From: Euptelea pleiosperma
Lineage: Eukaryota; Streptophyta; Magnoliopsida; Ranunculales; Eupteleaceae
DNA: 64,000 bases
Reading direction: 5' to 3'
NCBI GenBank assembly: GCA_035048495.1
Contig: CM068551.1
Span: 22,632,248-22,696,247 of the forward strand
Under the pieces are notes generated by a model. The model saw only the letters and a list, made by a program, of their open reading frames with translations, was not told the DNA's origin and did not search any database. A program made the translations under genes and the position numbers. Positions within the stretch are counted from its first letter, which is position 1. Each line of letters begins with the position of its first letter. Shown in pieces: positions 21,469-33,100 of the stretch.

Positions 21469-24400
21469 AAGAAGAAGAGGAAGAGGAAGAAGAAGAAGAA
21501 GAAGAACAACAACAACAACAACAAGGAGGAGGAGAACCAGATTTTGAGGTTAGTTTTGAAACATTGGATTATCTTGCATTCAAACATTTGATTATATCAA
21601 GTACTTTTGTTGGATAGTTAATGGTTCTCATTTTCTTCTTTAATTTGTGTGGTTTTTTTGTTTTTCATGAAAAAATAAATTCTACTCATCATTTTCTTAT
21701 TTTACAATTTTGTTACCTCCTTTCATCTGAGATCATATTGCTCTTAAATCTCTTTCATTTAGATTCGTTTGGTACTTGCACATGTAATCGATTGTTGGAA
21801 TTCATGCTTTTGTAGTCGACAAATACTAGGCAACAATGCATACATTAGCTGCATTTTGCACTTGCAATGCAATAGGTTGTCAATGGATCAAGTTGCCCAC
21901 GATGATTCAATCCATTAACATAAGGTCTAGAATCATGATTTGGTAAGCTATCAAATCGGTTCAAATCAACTTTGATTGATCTGATAATGATGTAATATGA
22001 TCTTATTGATGAAATATATAATATTATACTATCATTGTTTAAATGTTATTAATGAAATGTGTTATATAATTGAATAATTGTACATTTATATAAACTTTTA
22101 CCATTTGTTATTTGACTTAAGATATCACAACTTTATTTTTCTTAAATCAAATTTAACATGTTTATCGATCAAATCGACACAATGTTAAGTGACTCGAATC
22201 CAATCTGATAAGTTCTAATAGCTTATCAGGTCAAATATAGATACGGGACTCGTCATCTTGCTTTTGGGTCAATTCTGATCCAAACCTTATCCACTAACAC
22301 CCTTAAATCTAGTAAACAAAAAAGAATTTTTTTTATTAAAAGTATTTTGATTTTCTATACAATTTTTTCTTGTTGTCTGTTGTATTGAATCTGTGAAACT
22401 CAATATATATGTTGTTTGCTAGCAATCTATTTTGAAGCCTAATTTAATTGGAGATCATTAGATATTTTTTTAGTTAAACAAAATCATTAGTTATTTAAAG
22501 GAAGAGGAATGCTAACAAACAATATATTTAATGCGTTGAATAGATATAATGTACAAAGATATAAGAAAACAATATCAAAAGTCACATGTTAAAAAATAAG
22601 AAAACGCATTAATTCATCTTTAGAGTAAATTTACAATAGGACAACGAGGCTTCTAGGTGATGTGCTTCACCTTGTTACATGTTAATTGGTTGAACACCCT
22701 CATTGATTTGTATCATGAAATCAATAAAGCTCTGTTTGATGGCTTGTGAACTTCTAATTACTTAAATTTGTTGTTTGAAATTTTCTTAATTCGATTAATT
22801 ACATAATCGTACAAAGTATTTAATAACATCTTATTAGATGATTAGATATAACCTAAGTAAAAAACTTTATATGTGCATTGTACAAGCTAGAGTAATAGCA
22901 ATACCTAAATTTTTCTCTATTTTATATAAAATTAAGTAAAATTCATGAGTATTAATCCCCTCAATATTCATTAATAGGACACTTAAATAATTTAAACGGG
23001 CGAGACATCCAACTTGCTCCCCGCGGAGACATCGGAAGACTTTAGATGAGCGTTCTGCATCCCGCGGATAATGGAAAGCGCCTTCTCGAAATAAGGACTT
23101 GCCCCCCGTCGAGTTTGGAGAGACTCTTTTATTTTAATAAAAGTCGACGGGTCGAGATCGTTGTCGTTTTCCGTTGGGAGACGCGGCTGAAACTACAAGG
23201 GCTTTCCCACGGGATTGCCTGCCGCGGATAGGTTGGTTAGTTGACCCATAGGGCCAACGTGCAAAGCCCTGGGGGTCCATCCCGGACTCGGCCGAACAGC
23301 GCACATTTTAAAATGAATATGCGTCAACTAGTAAAAATCTGTCTCACTCTGTCTCTGTCCATCATACGATTCGCTTGAACTGGAAGCAACCGAAACAAGG
23401 ATTTTCTCTAAGCCGTACCCAGCGTAGAAAACGCGAGCAGACCTCCTTCGGACCCTCATCTCTTCTCGAGAGGAAGTAATTGCCAGATCTTTCTCCAATG
23501 GACTCTCCTGGCTAGGCAGCATCTAAAGCTCCATCTGACCATCTCGTGTTCTCCTTGCCGCAGAACTATTCCGCCCGCCGCGTGCTGCCAGGAATGATAG
23601 ATCTAGGCTTGCTTCTTTTCCCTCGAATAGAGCCACCTACGAATGTTTGGGATCACTTCGCCCCTTATGTATGACCAATCCAAGAAGAAATGGTGGTTAG
23701 TAACATGTTGATAGTTTAGATAGATGTCTAGGTGACCACATGTATTCAACCACGTAAGAAACACAAAATTAAATAAAATGTTTTATTCAATGGGTAAAAT
23801 ATAACACTGATCTTTAAACGTTAAGGGTCCATTTGGTAATTCATATCTTGATGTTAGATATTCAGATCGGCTTGAATATTAGGTTGGGGTTTTAGTCCTT
23901 ACTAAAATGTCATTTGGATAGTTAGTGATTTCTATTTGGTTATCAAATTTATGTGGATTTTTGGCTCTTCATAAAAAAAAATAATTGTACTCATTTCCTT
24001 ATTTTACCATTTTGTTGTTCGATCATCTGATATCATTTTGCTTTTAAATCTCTTCTATTCAGATTCTTTTAGTTTAGATGTGCATGTTATTTATCTGTTG
24101 AAATTCATAATTTTACAGTCAACAAATGAAAGAGGAGAAGGAGGAGATCAAAGAGAACAAGATATCAAGGTTAGTTTACAGCATTATGTTCTATTATATT
24201 CAAGCATTTGATTATATCAAGTACTTTGGTTAGGTAATTTATGTTTCCTATTTAGTTCTTTAATTCGTGAGAATTTTTGGTTCTTCGTCAAAAAATATAT
24301 TCATTTCCTTATTTTATAATTTTGTTACTTTTCTCATTCAAGATCATTTTGCTTTTAAATTTTTTCCTTTCAATTTTTTTTGTTTACATGGACATGTTGA

Positions 24401-26550
24401 TATATTGAAATTTACTATAATTCATAATGTTGCAGTCAACAGATGAAGGAGGAGGAGGAGGATATCAAAGAAACCAATATATAAATGTTAATTTTAAAAC
24501 ATTGGGTTATATTACATTCAAGCATTTGATTATATCATGTATTTTTGTTGGGTTGTTAGTGGTTCTTAATTTGTTCTTTAATTTGTGTGGAATTTTGGTT
24601 ATTCATAAGAAAACTAATACTACATATTTTCTTGTTTTACATTTTGTTATTCTTTTCAGCTGTAATCATTTTATTTTTAAATGTCTTTCATTCTTTATAT
24701 GCGCATGTAGCTGATTTGTTGGAATTCATGATTGTGCAGTCAACAAATAAAGGAGAAGATGAATGAGAAGGAAAAGGACATCGAGGAGAACAAGATATTT
24801 AAGTTAGTTTTAAAGCATATTTTTGTTGGATAGTTAGTGGAAATTATTTTGTTCTTTAATTTTGTAGATTTTTGGCTCTTCATCGAATAACTAATTCTAC
24901 ACATTTTCTTACTTTATCATTTTGTTATCTCTTTCATCTGAGATCATTTCATTTTCTTTTAAATCTCTTCCATTTAGAATCTTTTCATTTACTTGTACAT
25001 GCGTGTAGATGATTTGTTGGAATTTGTTGAAATTAATTATTTTGCAGTCAATAAATAAAGAAAAATAAGGACAACGAGGACAGTATCGAAGAGAACAAAA
25101 TATCAAGGTTAGTCTTAAAGCATCGAATTATATTACATTCAAGTTTTTGAGTATATCATATATTTTTGTTGGGTAGTTATTAATTCTATTTTTGTTATTT
25201 AATTTTTGTGGATTTTTTACTCTTCGTAAAAAAATCAATTCTACTCACTCCCTCGTTTTACCATTTTATTACCCCTTTCATCTGAGATCATTTTGCATTT
25301 AAATCTCATCCATTCAAAATCCTTTAGTTTACATGCGCATGAATGTAGTTGATCTGTGGAAATTTGTTATAATTCATGATTTTACAGTCAACGAATGAAA
25401 AAGGATAACATAGAGAAAAACAATATATCATAGTTAGTTTCAAAATATTAGATTATATTACATTCAAGCATTTGATTATATTACATTTTAAGAACTTGAT
25501 TATATAAAGTACTTTTGTTGAGTATTTAGTGGTTTCTACTTCATTCTTTAATTTGTGCGGATTTTCGATTATTCATAAAAAAAATGAATTCTACTTATTT
25601 CCTTATTTTACTATTTTGTTAACTCTTTTATCTGAGATCATTTTAATTTAAAATCTCTTCTATATTTTTTTGGTTTACATACACATGTAGCTGATCTATT
25701 AGAATTCATAATTTTGCAATCAACAAATGAAGAATGAGGAAGACATCGAGAAAAATATGATATCAATGTTATTTTTAAAGCATTGTACTATATTACATTC
25801 AAGCATTTGATTATATTACATTTAAGCATTTAATTATTTTAAGTACTTTTGTTAGTCAATTTGTGGTTCCTATTTTGTTCTTTAACATGTGAATTTTTAA
25901 CTATTCGTCAAAAATCAATTTACTTATTTTCTTATTTTACCATTTTGTTACCCCTTTCATCTGATATCATATTTCTTTTAAATCAATCATATTTAAATTT
26001 TTTTGGTTTACATGCACATATAACTGATTTATTGAAATTTGTTAAAATTTATGATTCTGCATTCGATAAATGCTAAGAAGTAACGCATTAATTACATTTT
26101 ACACATGTAATGCAATTCAGGTTGTCAATGGATCCAGTTTCCCCGATGATCCAACCAAATCCAATAATATAGGGTCTGGATCTTGGAATCGTGATCCAGT
26201 AAGTTATCATATTAGCGGAGACCCACCTTGACTAATTTGATAATGACCTAATTCGATCTTATTAATGATAATATTATATTATATTATTCTCTAATGTTAC
26301 TAATGAAATATGATATATAAGTGAAAATTGTATACTTATTATATAACTTTTTTACTACTTATTATAATGCAAAGCTTGGTTTTAAATTAAAATATAGACA
26401 AATATATAGATCTATGGATAAAAATTTAAAGTAAAATAAAAAAATTATCTAACCCCATAAATGAATGAGTATCTAACTTATTTTTTCTTAATTGTGCAGG
26501 AAGATGAAGAAAAAGAAAATGAGGTAAAAGACGATAGATAAAAGGCCATC
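21469..26550 (+). repeat. Array of ~300-bp units with exon-like acidic segments
   Basis: Diverged tandem units, each with the order: short exon-like segment, 'gttagtttt' donor-like site, 'ttgattatatcaagtacttttgttgg', 'ttctttaatttgtgtgg', 'atttccttattttaccattttgttac', 'cttttaaatctcttccattca', 'ttgttggaattcataattttgcag' acceptor-like site. Exon-like segments lie at 21469-21548, 24119-24169, 24436-24486, 24740-24802, 25048-25107, 25388-25432, a copy with a lost acceptor near 25718, and a variant near 26500. The first encodes Glu, Gln and Gly runs when entered in phase 1. The next two are 51 bp, open and phase 0 (STNERGEGGDQREQDIK and STDEGGGGGYQRNQYIN). Later ones contain stops. They may be C-terminal exons of the NLR gene or remnants of such exons; function unknown. 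Confidence 0.6.
22990..23720. other. GC-rich insert, possibly organelle-derived
   Basis: About 730 bases of clearly higher GC content interrupt AT-rich DNA, with sharp edges near 'tttaaacgggcgag' and 'aagaagaaatggtggttagt'. The style (ccgcgg, cgaaaagcgcc, 'ccctcgaatagagccacc') resembles plant mitochondrial intergenic DNA, so a mitochondrial-to-nuclear transfer (NUMT) is the leading idea. I recognise no gene in it, and the frames at 23046-23231 (+) and 23328-23522 (-) are not familiar. A GC-rich transposon fragment is the alternative. Confidence 0.42.
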
Positions 26551-26559
26551 TAAGAGAAA

Positions 26560-29500
26560 AATATATCTAGGTTAGTGTTGAAGCATTTTGATTATATTAC
26601 ATGCAAGGAAGCATCAAATTTATAAAATGTTTAAAAAGTTCTTACACGTACATATAGAAGTATAGGATTTACAATTAAAGTATACCACTTAGGAGATCTC
26701 CTACATCAAGAGTTGACATGTTTGGATGTTTACAAGTCACAACCAACTGAACCATTCACTTTTTCATTGTGTAATTAAGAGATTTTCTTCATTTACGATC
26801 TAGAAGACGGACCATATACCTTCCCAGAATACTTTATATACTCGTGATGTTTGACATAAACAATATTATGGATGACAAAAGAGAATGAGGTGAGAGTACG
26901 ACTATCAATGGATCCGATCGCAAAAAATTGGGCCCTGAACTTGGTTTTTTTCTAATTTGATTGGTATCAGATGTATTGTTGTAGGTCTGATATAAATCAA
27001 ATCTATTTTGATCCACTACCAAAGAAAACTTTACCCTCACAATTTTGCTTTTATATGTAAATGTCATTTTCAACATTTTAAAACTAATTTTAGTAATTTA
27101 ATCTCTTATAATAAAACTTTCATTTATATTCTAGTTTGTTTGAAACCTAAAACGTTTATTTCCCTCTCTCATTTTAGGTTAGTATTTTTTTGTTTCATCC
27201 ACTCTCAATCCATTCGTTTCTACTTTGTGTCTAGAGTTTCTTTGTTTATTCTCTCTTCATTCTTAATCCTTCTTTTCTTTCATTTGGAATCTTTTTTTAC
27301 CAGCCCTATTAGATTGGATGACGCCACAAGCCCATGACAATAATCGACCAATAAGTATGTTCTTTGTATTCTCTTTTCATAGAAGAACATATTGAGTTAT
27401 TGTTCATGTATTTGTGTGAAGGTAGAGACAATTGATGGGTTTGGATTTGATATTTGTTTTGGGGCATTGTTTCTTTTTTAATCGGTTAGGGTCTATAACT
27501 AATCTAATCATATCAGACCAACTCTGGAAATCAATTCATAGGTCCAAATCAAGTATAGATTGATTAGAATTCTTATTGGATAGATAACGAATCAGCACCA
27601 TATGACTCAAATTTTATTCATTAAACCCTAAGTGAAAGAGGCTTAAACTATCAACCTCGAGAAAACTCAAATTATGATACCTATGTGCTAACCAACTATG
27701 CAATCCTAAATAGCCGGGATAAGGTATAGATGATGATGATATTGATGGTTGGCAGGTTTAAAAGTCATGTCTTAATTAAAGTTGATGCAGCCGAGTCCAT
27801 CACCACCTGGGAAGGCAACAGTGACAAGGGAGCCCCCGTGATTTGGTAAAGCACAGAGAAGATGTAATACTTATGGAAACATGATAACTTTTCTTGTTTG
27901 CTTTTAAGAATGCAATTTGTATTTAGTTTAGATGGTGTCTTAATGTTTTTATTTTTATTTTTAGAAGCATGTCGTAGTGCTTTATTAACAACAAGACAAA
28001 TTAATGTGCATGAAAGGTTGCTTGTGATAGCAATTTGTAGTCACGTATTTAAGTCCTTGTTGAGACTAGCTAGGAGAAATTATCTCCTACGGATGATTGT
28101 AACCATTATCTTTTGGGTAATTCAACATTTTCGACTGTGCAAAAGAATCTAATAGACCAATCGTCCAACTAACTAAGAGCACATCATGTTAGGTCAAAGA
28201 CCCAATAATAGTTGTAACAAGCGAGCCGACCATTAGGTTCGGGGAAAGCCTGTTAATTTATTATAAAGCCCAATCCGATACTGTTTTCTAGCAAGCCTTA
28301 AAATCAATAATAGGACTTTCTTGTCAGACCAATAAATGCAGTCGAAGCCTGGGCCAGACCATAAAACCCAATTAGTTAGTCCAACTCCTTAACATCTAAC
28401 CTAGTCCTTTCTTGTTTCTTTTTCGTTTCTTTTTTTGTTTACAAAAGTAATGAAGGAAATTTCATTGATGGTAGAATTTTTCTTTTTCTTTTCCTTTCCT
28501 TCTATTTTCTTCCAAACTTTAAGATGCCCAACTTATCTTGGATATATGAATGAGCTAAAGCGAGAAACCTTGAGTAGTGTTTTGGTTGGATAATATGCCC
28601 AACCGTGTTGGACACAAAGAGCATCCACCACCAATAAAGTGGCACCAAAAGTACCTAAGAAACCTGAGACCTTTCCATCCAGTTTTTCATCTTTCTTTCC
28701 TGTTTTGTTTTAAATAAATGAAGGGAATTTTTGACATACACCCCCATGTTATCTTTAAAATTTTACATATCCCCCACAATTTGGAAGAGCTGACATACCC
28801 CTCTATGACTGGTCCATCATCTAAGACCATCGTTGACTCATATTAACTAACAATTTTTAAAAGGACAAATCAAACAGATGTGATTGACGACTGATCGACC
28901 ATGAGATTTTCGGTGGGTTGGCTAGCCATCGAAAGGGGCCTTTTTGTCCTTAAAAAAATTGTTAGTCAATATGAGTCAACAACAATCTTAAACTGTGAAT
29001 TGGGTCATAGGGCAGTATGTAAACTTTTTCAAATTGTGGGGTATGCCAAAAATTCCCAAAAAAGGCGTATTATATTCCCTAGGTACCCTGTGACTCTCAT
29101 TCCACATTTTAGAATCTTTCTTGGAATCTTATTTGTATTATATAACACCACTTGGACCCCACCAACACTTCCTCTTTGATGCATAAAAATACGCAAGACC
29201 CCACAGATGTTCGATCGTTATTAAGGTATGCGTAGGATTTTGATAACAAACGTACGTCATCAACGGACCATAGTATGAGCAGTGTGACACACTCTTAGAG
29301 ACCATTGGCCATAGGGATGTTTGGACCATCCCTAGGTGGACAAACATATCAAAAGTCAGCCTGATTAGTGATTTCTGGCCATTGGATTTGAGTCTCTTTA
29401 ATGGTTTGTGATTAGTGATTTCTGGCCAGTTCCTGGAGTTTCATGGCTAGCCGACCACCACTCTAGTGAGCAATTTAAAGATCCAATGTTCTTAAAAACC

Positions 29501-30060
29501 TATAAAAATAAGACTTTAGAATTAAAATTATTTGCTAAAGTGGTGGTTGGTTGGCTGCGAGACTCCAATAGTTTGGTTGTTAGTGATGGGCAACCAACTT
29601 ATCAGAGTATCATGGCTAGCCGACCGCTATTCTAACGAAATGGCATACCCTACATGTTTTTGTTCTAAAGTTGAAGAAGGACAAATTTTTGTCTTTTAAA
29701 AACAAATGTAGTCAATATGAGTCAATGACTGTCTTAGAGAGTGAAGAGGTCATGGGAGTACTCAACTTTTATATCGTGGGACTAAAAGTCAAATTTCAAA
29801 GATAACATGGAGGTATGTCATAAAATAAAAAAAACTATTTAGGTTAGGCCACTCCATTGTGGTTGTTGCACTAATTCTATGATCCAGATCAAGAGTCGAT
29901 CGTCCATAGATGCATGCAATGTAATTGTTGCTACATGGACAATGATGTACCTCACATCCATAATATACTATTCTAAATGTAAGGCGCGAATAGTGAACAA
30001 CACAGAAGAAGGAAAAACCTTCACAAATCACAGGTGGACATGTGGGCTAACAAAGTTTTT
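26560..30060. other. Gene-free stretch with palindromic repeats
   Basis: No supported gene. 26600-28720 is AT-rich unique-looking sequence with scattered short frames. 28723-29057 is an inverted-repeat element (GGGAATTTTTGACATACACC against its complement, centre near 28890), with a partial relative at 29645-29830. 29280-29440 is a fragment of the 'ccatagggatgtttggacc' palindromic family. The 200 bases before the next gene are pyrimidine-rich and contain ACCCTA motifs. Confidence 0.6.
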
Positions 30061-30142
30061 TTAAGCTTTCCAACTTCCTTTGCTGTCCCCTCTCAGCTAA
30101 AACCTTACCAGCTAAAACCCTACTGCAACTCCACCAAAACAG

Positions 30143-30150
30143 AAACCCTA
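30143..30150 (+). promoter_or_regulatory. Telo-box just upstream of the PUS7-like start codon
   Basis: AAACCCTA lies four bases before the ATG at 30154, and AAACCCTA-like ACCCTA motifs also occur at about 30116 and within the first codons. Telo-boxes are common in promoters and leaders of plant genes for translation and ribosome biogenesis, which fits an RNA-modifying enzyme. Being inside the leader, it may act at the DNA level or be incidental. Confidence 0.5.
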
Positions 30151-30153
30151 ACC

Positions 30154-33100
30154 ATGAAAACCCTAGAAGAAGCAGACGTTGGCATTCTCTGCTACATCTC
30201 TCAGCTTCCTGGCTTTCGCGGCGTTCTGAAACAAAGGTCTGAACCCCGCCCCCCCCCCCCCCCCATTCTTCGCTCTTAGTTTGATTAGAGACATTTTTTT
30301 TTAATTTGCTATTTTTTTTATTTTTTTTTGTAGGTATTCGGATTTTATTGTAAACGAAGTAGATTCGGATGGAAAGGTTGTTCATTTAACCTGTTTGGAT
30401 GCACCTCCGGAGGTAATCTGATTTAAATTTTCTTTGATTTCATGCGCGCGACATTTTTTTTTTTTTTAGACTTTAGGTTAGCTGCATTTGATTTATCAGA
30501 ATGTAGAGGAGAAGGAAAAGGAAACGAAAACATCTTATACATCCGAAATCGAATCATTTAGATCTCTCGCTGGTGACTCTGATGCCGAATCTCTGAAAGA
30601 TTTTCTCCATCAAATAACGTTGAGTGTCGAAAATGATACATCTCCCATTGTTCTATCTCCGGATTATGATAAATCCCATCGAACGGCAAGTTTCAAATTC
30701 AATCTCATTTTATTTTTTAGTTTGATTTTGTATATTATCATTTTTTTTTTAATTTTTTGAAGTTTTTCAGGCAGTTCATAATTTCGTTAAGGAGAATTTC
30801 AAGTTCCTTGTCACGGACACAGTCGATGGACCAGACACGACCTCAAAATGTGTTCGGGTGAGGTTAAACTCAAGAGGGGATGACAAGGGAAGGAACTCGA
30901 AGAAACGGAAAGAAAGGGGTAATAAGCCCTTTGACAGCAGAGGTTCGGATGATTGGCCCGAGCATGTTGGCAAGTTTCTTAGGTAAACTATTACATCTCT
31001 CTCTCTCTGTTGTGCCTGGATCCTAATTGTTTTCTGAACAGTATATGTTTTTGTCTTTTCATTTTTGAAACCAACTATTAAACCATCCCATCATGGTAAG
31101 GGGGAATATGGTTTATTTGTTCTCCAAATCCTTAACTGCATGCTCATGAACTTTATTTAATGTGCATTTTCCTTCTGTCTATCTTCTGTGAAGATGTTTG
31201 GGACACCGACTGATGTGTCTCTGTCTTTAATTTTTGATAGCGTCTTTTCCAAGAACTGAACTAGCACAAAATAAAACGAATAATGTTAACTCGATTAGAA
31301 ATGCTGATATGGTATACACACGTGTATTTTTTTTTTCTTTCTGTGACATCCTTTTAATTGAAGGGAGGTGATGACTCAGTAAAGACTTGAAGAGGACTTA
31401 ATAGACTTTAATTTGGTCTTGGACCTTTGGTGGATTTCTCACTTTTCAGATTTTGAATGAACATTCATTGTTTGTTGCATGTATTTCTCATTTCATTTGC
31501 TCAACTTTGAAATCAGCATTTTTATTCTCCTTCAGGTTTCATCTTTACAAGGAGAATAAAGACACGCAAGAAGCTTTGGGACTGATAGGAAAGATGCTTG
31601 GCACCCAGGTACCTTCCACATGTCAGTTCCGTTTCAAGGTCTTGTTTTGGTTCCTTAGTAGCCATCACCCTTTTATGCTAATTTCTCATTTATTGATCTG
31701 AAAATAAAAAGAAATGAAAATAAAGTAAATGTCATTTTGCCTTTCTATTGATCAAGTATAGTTTGTTACACTTACATTTCTCATTCTATTAATAGCTATG
31801 GCGGATAAAACTTTCTTACATTTCTCGTTTACAGCTATTAATTTTGATCAAGGTTTTAAAATCCGAAATTTCGGTTTCGGTGAGTACCGAAATCCCCGAA
31901 ATAGAGCTTTCTACACCGAAATCTGAAAATTTCGCCCAAAATTTTGGTTTTTGACCTCACCGAAATTGTTACCGAAACCTAAATTTAAAACCTTGATTTT
32001 GATTTGTTTCCATTTCTTAAATTTGTCTAGTTTTAGTACTTTTGAAATGTCCAGTCAGTCGATTGATTTTTTTTCTTCTTTCTGCAGCAACGGTCGTTTG
32101 GATTTGCGGGTACAAAAGATAAGCGTTCTGTATCAACTCAAAGGGTAAAACTTTCTCATCATTTGTTCTATCTGCAGTGTAGGTCCTTAGTTGTTATCGG
32201 GTGGCCCATGGGTATTAAGTTTCATTTAAGTGTTTGGTTTCACACTTTCATTTTATCATCTGATTATTTCTAGTTGCATAACTATGTGAATTGGAGCAGG
32301 CTTGCTTCTTCTATTCTCCAACACACTAACTTATAACATCTTAAATTTCACAACTCTGAAACCACGAGCTAAAAGAAGGTTTCATATATTTTGGAAGAAC
32401 AGTTCCACACAAGAATTGCTTGTGAATCATGAAATAGATGTTGGATTGGTAAATTTTTATGGGGCAGTCCACTTGCCTCAATTTGTTTGAAGAGTTCTCT
32501 CATCTACTAGACTGATATGAAAGATGGAATAGTTAGACAGTTGAGTTTCTCATGTTATGATTTAGTTAGGACTTTTGCTCCCTTCCTTTATATTAATCTC
32601 CTTGTAAGAAGGCCAAGAGATATACCTTCATTAGGGGTCATGATAGAAGCTAGACTAGTGCAGGCTTGACAGAGATGAAAAATTCTAGGGATAGGGGGCA
32701 AGGCCAACTCAGTCAGCTAGATGCTGAGAACCTGAGGCAAGGTAACCTAACATGCAAGCTGGGAATCATTTATCTATATTTTAAGCCTAAGGGGCGTTCA
32801 AAGTGTTGTATTGATTATTTACTTGTTTCTTATGATGTTACTGCTTGAGGCCGGGTTAACCAGTTAAAAGGGTAACTTGAGGAAGTGTCGATAAATGCAT
32901 ACTGCAATAGCTTATTTGTTAAATGAGTATCCCACATTCACTTGGAGGACAGGGTTTTCATAGAGGAAGTCTTTGCTTCATTGCAGGTAACTGTTTTCAA
33001 GCAGCATGCAAAAAGAGTGGCTGCTCTCAATGACAGATTGATTGGTATCAAAGTTGGAGACTTTTGGTAAGGTTTGCATGTTTCATGTTCTTGTTTTGTT

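Noticed and set aside
23046..23231. 61-aa frame in the GC-rich insert
   Set aside because: No family recognised; GC-rich DNA yields long chance frames.
27781..27852. Short stretch resembling part of the NLR LRR region ('tccatcacca..tggga..ggc')
   Set aside because: About 40 bases of weak similarity to 12530-12570; not enough to call an NLR fragment.
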